A stretch of 64,000 nt of DNA from Anaerosporobacter sp031551385. GTDB lineage: Bacteria > Bacillota > Clostridia > Lachnospirales > Lachnospiraceae. Below the pieces are notes generated by a model. The model worked only from the letters and a program-made list of their open reading frames with translations, was not told the origin of the DNA and did no database searches. Where the stretch lies: contig NZ_JAVBNS010000045.1 of the NCBI RefSeq assembly GCF_031551385.1, positions 19,402 through 83,401 on the forward strand. The letters run 5' to 3'. The position numbers and the translations under genes were made by a program. This document shows positions 18,801 through 25,985 of the stretch, piece by piece. The stretch's first letter is position 1. Every line of letters begins with the position of its first letter.

Positions 18801-19017
18801 TTCTTTGGCATGTCTGGATATATTTGATTCAAACAAAGAAATAATACAAAAAAATAACCTTTTAGTTGTTAATGAGGGAACAACAACGATAACTCTACAT
18901 TATCCATACTTCGTAGAGGGGCTTAGCGTTAGTATAATTGGAATCGTGGCAACAATTATATATTCTAGCGTGATTATCATATTAGGGAGAAAAAAGCTAA
19001 AAGAGAAGGAACAATAG
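15874..19017 (+). CDS. 6-pyruvoyl-tetrahydropterin synthase-related/membrane fusion protein, XrtG locus
   Basis: This 1047-residue protein has three parts. Residues 1-110 resemble the pterin synthase/QueD fold, with FHAVHSD (His16) and HSHTF (His27, His29) at zinc-ligand positions. The catalytic Cys is absent, and YQNKNLN replaces the usual Asp-His motif. Residues 140-220 are an acidic then basic linker. From about 228 there are roughly ten membrane helices, with GSDTLCHLYRSDLL after the first, as in PTPS-related membrane proteins and GT-C-like enzymes. A large outer domain and a last helix end in KKLKEKEQ. I recall this combination as a marker of exosortase-G systems. ATG 15874 has GAGGAG seven bases upstream. 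It is first of seven co-oriented genes; membrane glycan assembly or transfer is a guess. Confidence 0.8.
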   Translation: MGFEGYKLGFSFHAVHSDIKGDDKGEHSHTFLITLYFQNINKELDLFNNLEEQINLWLEPYQNKNLNNTELFENSPTTVEVIAKNFFQELKQKEKQWGVHLVRLDIQDKLSRTYSVSDVLLDSNVNEIAVVPNDFREELEYEKEKAIDREEIKKEEIQEERIENNEVESELEELLQEIAVTEETDEENSMEVIIAEETVGLGVAPVEITIKKSKRSASRSKHKARIVFTLKIIASLSVFLTFFIGIMYFIRVGGNYPQGSDTLCHLYRSDLLIDYIKKGNLYPLYDHMWYNGVEIMRYWAPLPLYILAGIQGAIRGTSSDAYVVFCGLIYLVGAIGWLIHGIRFKRIGLAVFLGTAWFFFPENMRLLILDGNLPRVIINTALPFFLISLWKFIEEEKKSSMIFIILYTSFMGLCHIGITFMVVACVLIYVGLYAAASKKKHIVWQVALGMVLGICIIGIWMIPSLKGGAASRGESGNQVMVLFFESAFVALNPVDRFNGDLSVFYYGLSIFFISLFGTLFGTKKTLPGFLSTLVIFLCTTKSVYQLFVHLPFSQFLWMIRFVPISFAFFVFAMFLWKELKKGIMVLLCLLLLIDCYSSIPYVYVEPEGRISDEQTIKYNLGESLLINEAKEITKQRMAIMELSTFGAYAPYYVSGIGTKRAYTFGAGWEGAQTAGNIVLLNTALETGRYVYMFDRCIELGTDTVLCPIHCLKEKEQDIEKVIQAGERLGYELIDQNSSSLLFQLELDEKIENFGTITVYENIAIGVAAKEIALLYPVFEEGSSSNLDDYSVEELMRYKKIYLSDFTYTDKEKTEAKLTQVAENGTKIIIDMNRIPVNKKTNCYEMFGVNAQSITFTQEFPTLKYMEEDYMASSFNEDLSQWNTVYLTGLSTVDGYTYMNNKKLPFVGSAENENIVFLGFNIVYHTQITSDIVTELLLFQIFMEYGKGVPQREIVPIKVSYGENVITIESDKNGVNTSLACLDIFDSNKEIIQKNNLLVVNEGTTTITLHYPYFVEGLSVSIIGIVATIIYSSVIIILGRKKLKEKEQ

Positions 19018-19056
19018 AAGGAACGAGTAAATTACTTATGGATGAGGATGATGGGT

Positions 19057-19749
19057 ATGAAGAAATTAGTGAAAAGGGTAGGTATAATAGGTTTTGTCAT
19101 ATTAATAGCAGTTTTAACCCCAGCCGTTTGTTATGCAGCAAACAATATCTCCATTGATGGTTATCCAGATGACTGGGCGAATATACCGCAGACCGCTATA
19201 TATTATAATAGCAATAATGAGAAGCAGTGGAATTATGCAGCTGTTGTTGCGGAGGAGGGCTATATCAACTGTTATGTTTCATTTGCCAATTTTCTTTCAA
19301 ATTCAGTACCAGTTATTCAATACTGGATTAGTGTAAATGGAAATCCGATTGTTTTAAATCTTAATTATAGTGATAGCAACGGAAATATTGATTATAGCAT
19401 GTCAAAAAAGCTTAACAATCTGTCAAATGGTGTGAATGGAGGGATATCCGTCTTCGCAGGGTACTATCCAATCTATAATGTTGGTGATGCGGCAATTTAT
19501 ATATCAAACAAAGGCGGAACTTTTTTGGAGTTTCGGGTAAGTATTGCAATGATAGAGCAATTATGTGGTCTTCCTGAAAACACGATTGAAAATGGAGCAA
19601 CCATTGAATTCTATTCTCCAATCCTAGGCGATCAAACCGTAGTTGTCGTTGGAACATCTACGGGGACATTTGTGGGGATTGGAATTTGTGTAGTAGTAGC
19701 AATTGCTATAGGTTTACGTCATAAGAAGAAAGTTAAAGTGATACTATGA
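19057..19749 (+). CDS. Secreted protein with Firmicu-CTERM-like sorting tail (XrtG target)
   Basis: This 230-residue protein has a signal peptide (basic MKKLVKR, hydrophobic core, cleavage near CYAANN). A beta-rich domain follows, beginning NISIDGYPDDWANIPQT, which resembles DOMON/CBM9-like carbohydrate-binding folds. The tail is a small-residue stretch (GTSTGTFVG), a membrane helix (IGICVVVAIAIGL) and a basic end RHKKKVKV. That tripartite tail next to an exosortase is the pattern of Firmicu-CTERM proteins, the presumed substrates of XrtG. The frame opens at 19042; I prefer the ATG at 19057, which has GAGG nine bases upstream. Its stop overlaps the xrtG start as ATGA, so the two are translationally coupled. 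Confidence 0.78.
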   Translation: MKKLVKRVGIIGFVILIAVLTPAVCYAANNISIDGYPDDWANIPQTAIYYNSNNEKQWNYAAVVAEEGYINCYVSFANFLSNSVPVIQYWISVNGNPIVLNLNYSDSNGNIDYSMSKKLNNLSNGVNGGISVFAGYYPIYNVGDAAIYISNKGGTFLEFRVSIAMIEQLCGLPENTIENGATIEFYSPILGDQTVVVVGTSTGTFVGIGICVVVAIAIGLRHKKKVKVIL

Positions 19750-20345
19750 ATTTTTTGGGAATCGTAATATTTATTATTTGGATTTATATGTTATCGGTGT
19801 TTAAAAGAGCAAAGACGGATTATTTCTATTTTCTATGTGGAAGTATCGGGTTGTTTGTGTTTATGATGATAACAATTCAACCGATTGTTACAGAGGCATT
19901 AATGGTGACAGTTACTTCGACAACGGGACGAATAGGTAAGATTACAGGTTTATGTTCTGCATATCAAGACTATAACATCTTGTTTGTAGAAAACAGTGCA
20001 AATCATGTGGCAATTTCACTCTACATTGATTATGAATGTTCAGGAATTATTGAGATGCTTGTATTTGTATCTTTGCTTGCGTTTTTCCAAGTATATGATG
20101 TTTTACAGAGAATTGTAATTAGTATTGCAGGTTGTTTCTGTATATTCATATTTAATATTATTAGAATTCTTTGTATCTGTGGAATGATCTATTATGGTGG
20201 AAATGATATGTACTATATTGCGCATACGATAGTAGGGCGAATTGTGTTCTATGTTTTTTCTGTCATCTTATATTATTATGTGTTTACACATGCACAGATT
20301 GTAAAACAATCGATAGGAGGTTTCGGATATACAAGCGATGATTAA
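19746..20345 (+). CDS. xrtG: Exosortase family protein XrtG
   Basis: This 199-residue integral membrane protein has about six helices. The exosortase/archaeosortase catalytic triad is visible: Cys98 in YECSGIIE, Arg140 in FNIIRIL and His160 in YYIAHTIVGR. The small size and neighbours match the Gram-positive exosortase G subfamily. It would cut the C-terminal tail of the preceding protein at the membrane and transfer it to an unknown acceptor. The start overlaps the target gene by four bases and the end overlaps the following glycosyltransferase by eight. To my knowledge its function rests on in-silico family assignment. Confidence 0.88.
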   Translation: MNFLGIVIFIIWIYMLSVFKRAKTDYFYFLCGSIGLFVFMMITIQPIVTEALMVTVTSTTGRIGKITGLCSAYQDYNILFVENSANHVAISLYIDYECSGIIEMLVFVSLLAFFQVYDVLQRIVISIAGCFCIFIFNIIRILCICGMIYYGGNDMYYIAHTIVGRIVFYVFSVILYYYVFTHAQIVKQSIGGFGYTSDD

Positions 20346-21720
20346 GATGTTATCAAGTGAAATTGTATTCTGGGCAGCATGGGTGTTAATTCCGATTCTT
20401 ATGGAAATCCTACCTGCACTATTTGGTAGTTTTATTTTATTAAAAAAGAAATTCCTATCTAAGAAGGATAAGGAGCTTACATATTTTCCGCAAATCACAT
20501 TAATTATTCCTGTTTATAACTCCTCTGATACGCTAGGAGCATGTTTGGATTCCATTTATCACTCTTCTTATCCGAATGATAAGATATCGGTAATTCTAGT
20601 GAATAATGAGAGTAAGGATGATAGTTTTTCTGTATTTCGTGAATACCAGCAGCTTCGTACCGAGTTAAGTTTAACTTGGTTGAATGCAAAACAGGGAAAA
20701 TCAAGAGCACTAAATATGGCGCTTTTTAATAGTGAGGGGAAGTATATTATTCATATTGATAGTGATGGTGTATTGGATTCGGAAGCGATTATGAACTTAG
20801 TCAAACGTTTTGAAGCGCATGAGGATATTCATTGCATGACTGGTTCTGTATTGACAACACCAGAGCTGATAATGAAAGAAAAAAAGTTTGGAAAGAAATT
20901 GTTAAAGAATGCAGAATTCTATGAGTATTGCCAGGCATTTTTGGCAGGACGTAATTTTGAAGCGGAACTCAATATGATATTCACGCTGTCGGGAGCGTTT
21001 TCGAGTTTTCGAAAGTCAACGATTCTAAAGACAAGACTCTATAATACAGAGACGGTGTGTGAGGATACCCATATTACATTTCAGACAAGGTATCTGCTAA
21101 AGAAGAAAATTGATATCTGTGAAGATGCAATCTTCTACGTTGATCCAATTGATAGTTTATCAACATTATATGTACAGCGTCAAAGATGGCAAAGGGGAGA
21201 GATTGAAGTAATTCATATGTTTCCGCCTGATAAGAATATCGTAAAAGGATTTTTTACGAATTTTATATCAAGGCTGATGGCGTTTGACCATACGTTTGCA
21301 TTTCCGAGAATGATTTGGTATTTTGCGCTTCTTTTTCTAACGTTTCTAAACTATCCATTCCAATATGTTGTGATATCGGTGGTATCCGTATTCGTATTGT
21401 ATATATTGGCAACGTTTATTAACTATATATGCATCTGTATATACTTGCGGTGGAATAAGGAATTAATGAAGTTTTATGCAAAGCGAGTCCAGTATGTGTG
21501 TATTCTACCGTTTTTTAACTTTATAATGTATTGGTTTCGCTTAGCGGGAATTATTAATAGTATCAAAGGTGCAAGAACTTGGAGTACACGTTCGTTTAAG
21601 GAAGAAAAAGCAGTTTGTAAGCAATTAATAAAGAGTGATATGGCATTTGTACAAAACATGATTAAAAAAATTAAAGTAAGGATTTATAAAGATGATGCGA
21701 AAGTGGATGATAGCAAGTAA
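20338..21720 (+). CDS. Membrane GT2 glycosyltransferase, exosortase-G associated
   Basis: This 460-residue processive-type GT2 enzyme has an N-terminal membrane helix and a GT-A domain with TLIIPVYNSSDTL, the DxD-like HIDSDG, the acceptor acid in CEDTHITF and the QxxRW motif as QRQRW. C-terminal membrane helices follow. This is the layout of cellulose/hyaluronan-synthase-like enzymes, and this subclass is known to accompany XrtG. It probably builds the glycan or glycolipid tied to the sorting reaction. The best SD-like AGGAGG is 17 bases before the ATG, so initiation may depend on coupling with xrtG. Confidence 0.85.
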   Translation: MIKMLSSEIVFWAAWVLIPILMEILPALFGSFILLKKKFLSKKDKELTYFPQITLIIPVYNSSDTLGACLDSIYHSSYPNDKISVILVNNESKDDSFSVFREYQQLRTELSLTWLNAKQGKSRALNMALFNSEGKYIIHIDSDGVLDSEAIMNLVKRFEAHEDIHCMTGSVLTTPELIMKEKKFGKKLLKNAEFYEYCQAFLAGRNFEAELNMIFTLSGAFSSFRKSTILKTRLYNTETVCEDTHITFQTRYLLKKKIDICEDAIFYVDPIDSLSTLYVQRQRWQRGEIEVIHMFPPDKNIVKGFFTNFISRLMAFDHTFAFPRMIWYFALLFLTFLNYPFQYVVISVVSVFVLYILATFINYICICIYLRWNKELMKFYAKRVQYVCILPFFNFIMYWFRLAGIINSIKGARTWSTRSFKEEKAVCKQLIKSDMAFVQNMIKKIKVRIYKDDAKVDDSK

Positions 21721-22801
21721 GGCTAAATTGTCTAAAATACGAGAAAAAACGGCACCATTGAGTAACCATATATTTATCGTTATCCCAATTCTGCTTTTCT
21801 TAGTATTTGTTATTTGTACGTACCTAGATGTTTCTTCAATTGAGGAGAAAGCCGTTTTACAGTATGCTTCACAGAACAATTCCTATCTTAAACTGTTTGT
21901 TACCCAGTTTGTTGATGAAGATGGAGAGGATACTGTAACGGAAGAAACGATTATTAGTAATATCAAAGAGAAGTTTCCGACCTCCTCAAGTATGTTTTTG
22001 GTTCTATATCAGGGGGAAGAGATAATTTTTGTTCGTGATGAGACGATGACGAATAAAATTGTAGCTATGGAGAGTCAAGAACGAAGCGAACTGCAAGTTA
22101 TAAAGAAGGACGTATTATCGAATACGATCGATGATACATATGAAGTTGTATTAAAAAATAAAAGTAAGTATATTATTTCGGTTGCTTCGATAGAGACAGG
22201 GGAAGAACCTTTTGTACTTGTGCTTTGTACAACAGAGAACTATTATAAAAAACTGTTTAATATGAGTGCTTTTGAGATTCATTTTATGTTTTATCTGTTT
22301 GTGTTTGCTGTTTTGTTTCTTTTGGTTACTGTATATCTATATTATCAAAAAAGGGGAATACTAAAAGAAAGAGACACGTATAAGAAACAGTTAGTGGAAA
22401 GTAGATTAAAGATGGAGCAATTGGAAGGTCAGTTACTGCAAACGCCAAAATATACATTGCCTTATATCTCTTTTGGATATGTAGAAAAGAGAATTGTTGA
22501 AGAGATTATGGAGGAACTGACAAGAAAGCAAAAGAAGAAGTCGATGAAGGTTACAATAACCTTGAAAGAAGCAACGAGAGAAGAGATAAGTAACTTTGTA
22601 GTTTGTTTGGAGAGAAATCGAATTGAGAATTGTATTAGTTGTCTATGGTCAAAGGATACCTTTGTTTTACTCTTACTAAATCGTAAGGAAGAGACAGCGG
22701 ATAGTTATGTGAAACAGTTATTAATTTGTTATAAGGAAAATTTTAAAGATATATTGAATTCAATTGAATGTTCAATGGAACGATTAGAATCCAAACAATA
22801 G
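21692..22801 (+). CDS. Membrane sensor-like protein with degenerate GGDEF-like C-terminus
   Basis: This 369-residue protein has a helix at about 25-45, an extracytoplasmic region of about 150 residues (PAS/Cache-like by size and strand pattern only), a second helix (HFMFYLFVFAVLFLLVTVYLYY), a coiled coil, and a cytoplasmic domain of about 110 residues. The latter has an ENCISCLWSKDTFVLLLL segment reminiscent of the GGDEF strand-turn but without the Gly-Gly-Asp/Glu-Glu signature, so diguanylate cyclase activity is not expected. It overlaps the glycosyltransferase end by 29 bases, with AAGG upstream of the ATG. It may regulate or scaffold the XrtG-associated machinery; the function is unknown. 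Confidence 0.6.
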   Translation: MMRKWMIASKAKLSKIREKTAPLSNHIFIVIPILLFLVFVICTYLDVSSIEEKAVLQYASQNNSYLKLFVTQFVDEDGEDTVTEETIISNIKEKFPTSSSMFLVLYQGEEIIFVRDETMTNKIVAMESQERSELQVIKKDVLSNTIDDTYEVVLKNKSKYIISVASIETGEEPFVLVLCTTENYYKKLFNMSAFEIHFMFYLFVFAVLFLLVTVYLYYQKRGILKERDTYKKQLVESRLKMEQLEGQLLQTPKYTLPYISFGYVEKRIVEEIMEELTRKQKKKSMKVTITLKEATREEISNFVVCLERNRIENCISCLWSKDTFVLLLLNRKEETADSYVKQLLICYKENFKDILNSIECSMERLESKQ

Positions 22802-22824
22802 AACGAAAGGAACAGTAGAAAACA

Positions 22825-23256
22825 ATGGATTTTTACAGCCAGTATAAATTTAAGTTTTACTTAAATGCGACACATGCCATATATATTGATGGTAAATGTG
22901 GAGCACCTCATCCGCATACATGGGAAATTATTTTACATACCGTGAAGATGGAGGAAGAATTTATTCGTTTTCATGAAGTAGAAGAGCAGATTGAGGGATA
23001 CTTAGAGAAGTATCAGAATCGCTTTATTAATGAAATACCTCCGTTTGACATATTGAATCCTACACTAGAGTATATTACACAGTTTATGCTAGAGCAGTTT
23101 CAGAACATACTAAATCCAACAGGCTGGGTAATCTTCACGATTGAGGTAAGTGAGACGCCAACGCGTTCTTATATTATCAGCACAGTTGAAAATAACTGTA
23201 TTACACAATTAATGAAAGAAAATCATGCAAAGAAGATTATAGAGGACTCATTTTAA
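22825..23256 (+). CDS. Stand-alone 6-pyruvoyl-tetrahydropterin synthase-like protein of the XrtG locus
   Basis: This 143-residue protein has the QueD/PTPS fold pattern. Zinc-ligand histidines are at His17 (NATHAIY), His29 and His31 (PHPHTW). Cys25 (GKCG) is at the catalytic position, NPTLEYITQF matches the conserved PTxE helix, and Glu110 in VSETPTRSY is the pterin-anchoring Glu. The Asp-His pair that completes the catalytic relay in QueD is replaced by YQNRFIN, the same replacement seen in the fused copy at 15874. It is therefore a family variant rather than a queuosine enzyme, and no queC, queE or folE lies near it. Confidence 0.82.
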   Translation: MDFYSQYKFKFYLNATHAIYIDGKCGAPHPHTWEIILHTVKMEEEFIRFHEVEEQIEGYLEKYQNRFINEIPPFDILNPTLEYITQFMLEQFQNILNPTGWVIFTIEVSETPTRSYIISTVENNCITQLMKENHAKKIIEDSF

Positions 23257-23287
23257 AAGAGTACTTAGATGAGAGAAGGGGAGCGTA

Positions 23288-24355
23288 ATGACGAAAGAAG
23301 AGGTTAAAAAACATATTGGAATTATAGTACCATCTTTATCACCTGACGAGAAATTACTGAAAGTGGTAAGTGATTTAAAGGCAGAGGGTTTTGAAAATAT
23401 TATAGTTGTAAATGATGGAAGTACGCCAGAATATGATACTTACTTTAATCAAGTAAGGGATATGGGATGTCATGTTTGTGTTCATGAAGTTAACAAAGGA
23501 AAAGGAAGAGCTCTTAAAACAGCGTTTGCTTATGTGAAGAGTAATATTCCTGATTGTACAGGTGTAATAACGGTGGATGGAGATGGTCAGCATACCATTG
23601 GCGATATTATTCGATGTGCGGAGGCTCTAATCGAGCACCCAGACCACCTTATCCTTGGATGTCGTGATTTTTCAAGCAGTAATGTTCCTTTCCGTAGCCG
23701 TTTTGGAAACCAGCTTACGTGTAAAGTCTTTATGGTGTTTACAGGGCTGTCGATATCTGATACGCAGACGGGGCTTCGTGGTATTCCCAGTTCCATGCTT
23801 GATATGAGCTTGGAGGTAGAAGGGGAGCGTTTTGAATACGAGACAAACATGTTATTAAAGACAAAGGAACATAAGATTCCAATTCATGAGGTTTCCATTG
23901 CAACTGTTTATATCGAGGAAAATAAAACCTCACATTTTCATCCGTTGAAGGATTCAGTAAAGATTTATAGACTCTTTTTTAAATTCATAGTAGCTTCTTT
24001 ATCTTCGTTTGTTCTTGATATTGCGTTATTTGCGTTATTCGCAAAATTGCTATCAAATGCAGAGGTATCGTCCGTTTATCGAATTGCCATTGCAACAATA
24101 GGAGCAAGAATATTGTCCTCTATGTACAACTACTATATCAATCGTTCCAAAGTGTTTGAACAAGAGGAAAAATCGAATAAGTCCATTGGACGCTACTATA
24201 TTCTTGCCGTGTTACAGATGGCGGTATCAGCATTGCTTGTTACTGTAGTGTATTCCATTATTCCAGTAAATGAATCGGTCATTAAGGCAGTTATTGATTG
24301 TATTCTATTCCTTGTTAGTTTTCAGATTCAAAGGGAATGGGTGTTTAAGAAGTAG
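23288..24355 (+). CDS. GT2 (dolichyl-phosphate-mannose-synthase-like) fused to GtrA-like membrane domain
   Basis: This 355-residue protein has a GT2 domain at about 1-225 with IIVVNDGSTPEYD, NKGKGRALKTAF, VDGDGQHT (DxD plus the family Gln-His) and DTQTGLRGI. A GtrA-like module of four helices follows (FKFIVASLSSFVLDIALFA to SFQIQREWVF). Such fusions make and flip polyprenyl-phosphate sugars. It is the last gene of the XrtG cluster and could supply the lipid-linked sugar to the GT-C-like membrane protein at its head; that link is inference. AAGGGGAG precedes the ATG. Confidence 0.85.
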   Translation: MTKEEVKKHIGIIVPSLSPDEKLLKVVSDLKAEGFENIIVVNDGSTPEYDTYFNQVRDMGCHVCVHEVNKGKGRALKTAFAYVKSNIPDCTGVITVDGDGQHTIGDIIRCAEALIEHPDHLILGCRDFSSSNVPFRSRFGNQLTCKVFMVFTGLSISDTQTGLRGIPSSMLDMSLEVEGERFEYETNMLLKTKEHKIPIHEVSIATVYIEENKTSHFHPLKDSVKIYRLFFKFIVASLSSFVLDIALFALFAKLLSNAEVSSVYRIAIATIGARILSSMYNYYINRSKVFEQEEKSNKSIGRYYILAVLQMAVSALLVTVVYSIIPVNESVIKAVIDCILFLVSFQIQREWVFKK

Positions 24356-24400
24356 TTTTGTAAAAGCATTTGACTAATGAGGGAGTTATCTTTATAATTT

Positions 24401-24460
24401 AAGAAGTTTAGCGAATTACGAAACAGTCAAGTATATGGGAGTTTCGTAATTCTTGATTAG
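24401..24460. repeat. Dispersed intergenic inverted repeat, copy 1
   Basis: GAATTACGAAAC (24413-24424) and GTTTCGTAATTC (24441-24452) form a perfect 12-bp stem. The loop and right arm, AGTCAAGTATATGGGAGTTTC, closely match the repeat at 50289-50313. It lies between the XrtG locus and trmB and could also act as a terminator, but lacks a T tract. Confidence 0.65.
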
Positions 24461-24502
24461 AAAATGTAAAAGAAAGGGCAAGTAGGGTCGTTGGTATAAA
24501 TT

Positions 24503-25138
24503 ATGAGATTAAGAAATGTAAAAGGTGCAAGAGAGAACATTGCTGTGAATCAGTTCGTTGTTCATAATCCAGAAGAGTGTAAAGGTAAATGGAGGGAGTT
24601 GTTTCAAAATGACAACCCAATTCATATAGAAATCGGAATGGGGAAAGGTAAATTCATTCAAGCATTAGCACAGAACAATCCGAATATTAACTATATTGGA
24701 ATTGAAAAATACTCAAGTGTACTTATTCGAGCAATTGAGAAGCGCAATGAATTGGATATTACGAATTTATATTTTATCAGAATGGACGCTGAGGATATTA
24801 TTAATATCTTCGAAGAAGGAGAAGTGGATCAAATCTACTTGAATTTCTCAGATCCATGGCCAAAAGATCGCCATGCAAAGAGAAGATTAACTTCAAAAGA
24901 GTTTTTTGGACGTTATAATACAATTCTTAAAAAGGATGGTGTTGTAATTTTTAAAACAGATAATCGCGAATTATTTGACTTCTCAGTTGAAGAAATTCCA
25001 TTAGCAAAGTGGATGTTAAAGGATGTAACGTATGACCTTCATAATAGTGAATTTGTTGAAGGTAATATTATGACAGAGTACGAAGAGCGATTTGTTGCGG
25101 AAGGGAAACCGATTAATCGACTTGTTGCTTATCGTTAG
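24503..25138 (+). CDS. trmB: tRNA (guanine-N7)-methyltransferase TrmB
   Basis: This 211-residue class I methyltransferase makes m7G46 in tRNA. It has the SAM-binding motif IEIGMGKGKFIQALA, an acidic strand (YFIRMDAEDI), and the family-defining SDPWPKDRHAKRRLTS. The C-terminal TEYEERFVAEGKPINRLVA binds tRNA. Length is typical. No strong ribosome binding site is seen right before the ATG. Confidence 0.95.
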   Translation: MRLRNVKGARENIAVNQFVVHNPEECKGKWRELFQNDNPIHIEIGMGKGKFIQALAQNNPNINYIGIEKYSSVLIRAIEKRNELDITNLYFIRMDAEDIINIFEEGEVDQIYLNFSDPWPKDRHAKRRLTSKEFFGRYNTILKKDGVVIFKTDNRELFDFSVEEIPLAKWMLKDVTYDLHNSEFVEGNIMTEYEERFVAEGKPINRLVAYR

Positions 25139-25254
25139 GTTGACTTTGCAGGTGCAAAATATTTTTGTCTCTGATAGCATAATATTTATGTGTGAAATAC
25201 ATTTTAATGCATATAATAAAATGGTATTGTTAATATAAAGGGGCATAGATTGTT

Positions 25255-25395
25255 ATGGGTAAATCAATTAAGTCAACTATTGCACGTTCTTTAAGTGGAA
25301 ATATGTCACTGAATAAGAAGGCATTGCAAATCAAACGTTCTTGGGATGATGTAGGGAATATACTACAGTCTGCTAATAACAAAAAGAAGAAATAG
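25255..25395 (+). CDS. 46-residue basic small protein, unknown function
   Basis: The frame opens at an ATG at 25255 and closes with TAG at 25393-25395. AAAGGGG lies about ten bases upstream of the ATG and a TATAAT-like box near 25212. The peptide starts MGKSIKSTIARSLSG, has LNKKALQIKRSWDDVGNILQ in the middle and ends in four lysines. It has no signal peptide or membrane helix and is strongly basic, suggesting nucleic-acid or ribosome contact, but I do not recognise a family. It lies 43 bases before trxA on the same strand. Confidence 0.6.
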   Translation: MGKSIKSTIARSLSGNMSLNKKALQIKRSWDDVGNILQSANNKKKK

Positions 25396-25438
25396 TGAAA
25401 GAACAAAAAACAATAAAAGAATAATGGAGGAATAACAG

Positions 25439-25756
25439 ATGGCATTCATATTTACAGATGAAAATTTTGAACAAGAAGCATTACAAAGTGAGCAATTAGT
25501 TGTTGTTGATTTTTTTGCAGATTGGTGTGGACCATGTAAGATGATGGCACCGATTGTTGAAGAGTTGGCAGAGGCTTACAAAGATCAAGTTAAAATAGGA
25601 AAGTTAAACACGGATAACTCGCCAGCTACAACTGCAAAATATAGAGTGATGAGTATTCCAACTATTCTTTTTATTAAGAATGGCGCTGTTGTAGAGACTG
25701 TTATTGGTGCAGTTTCAAAGGCACAGTTACAGGAAAAGATTGATTTGAATAAATAA
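25439..25756 (+). CDS. trxA: Thioredoxin
   Basis: This 105-residue cytoplasmic disulfide reductase has the active site WCGPC in FFADWCGPCKMMAP and the cis-proline loop in MSIPTILFIKNG. Length and fold pattern are those of classical thioredoxin. GGAGGAATAACAG precedes the ATG. No thioredoxin reductase is nearby. Confidence 0.95.
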   Translation: MAFIFTDENFEQEALQSEQLVVVDFFADWCGPCKMMAPIVEELAEAYKDQVKIGKLNTDNSPATTAKYRVMSIPTILFIKNGAVVETVIGAVSKAQLQEKIDLNK

Positions 25757-25768
25757 ATATTAGGAAAC

Positions 25769-25808
25769 AAAAAAGGTAGTTCACACCACACAGTGAACTA
25801 CCTTTTTT
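25769..25808 (+). terminator. Terminator of trxA
   Basis: AAAAAGGTAGTTCAC pairs perfectly with GTGAACTACCTTTTT around an 8-base loop, followed by a T run. Confidence 0.85.
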
Positions 25809-25809
25809 C

Positions 25810-25912
25810 GTGGTGCGCCTGGCGGCGCACGTCGCTAACGGATGAAAATGTGAGAGGATGGCTAATCAATTAATGGTTAGCCTCCTACTCGATTGGCTTA
25901 CGATAGAGTAGA
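25810..25912. other. Structured non-coding stretch with three successive hairpins, one GC-rich
   Basis: Three inverted repeats follow each other: GTGCGCC/GGCGCAC (25813-25819 with 25824-25830), GGCTAA/TTAGCC (25860-25865 with 25877-25882) and CTACTC/GAGTAG (about 25885-25911). The first is strikingly GC-rich for this genome. It lies between the trxA terminator and the LytTR regulator gene. The first bases, GTGCGCC, recall the 5' end of group II introns, but no other intron part is visible. It may be a structured RNA leader or a small dispersed repeat. Confidence 0.5.
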
Positions 25913-25985
25913 AAAATACAATAAAGAGAAAATGTTTACAAATAATAAAAAATAAGGTATTATAATTGGGTGAGGGGGGATAAGA

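Noticed and set aside
22825..23256. Queuosine enzyme QueD
   Set aside because: The Asp-His catalytic motif is missing and no other queuosine gene is near. The XrtG context explains it better.
25810..25912. Group II intron
   Set aside because: Only the first bases and hairpin resemble an intron 5' end. There is no domain V hairpin, no reverse transcriptase and far too little length, so it is listed only as a structured stretch.
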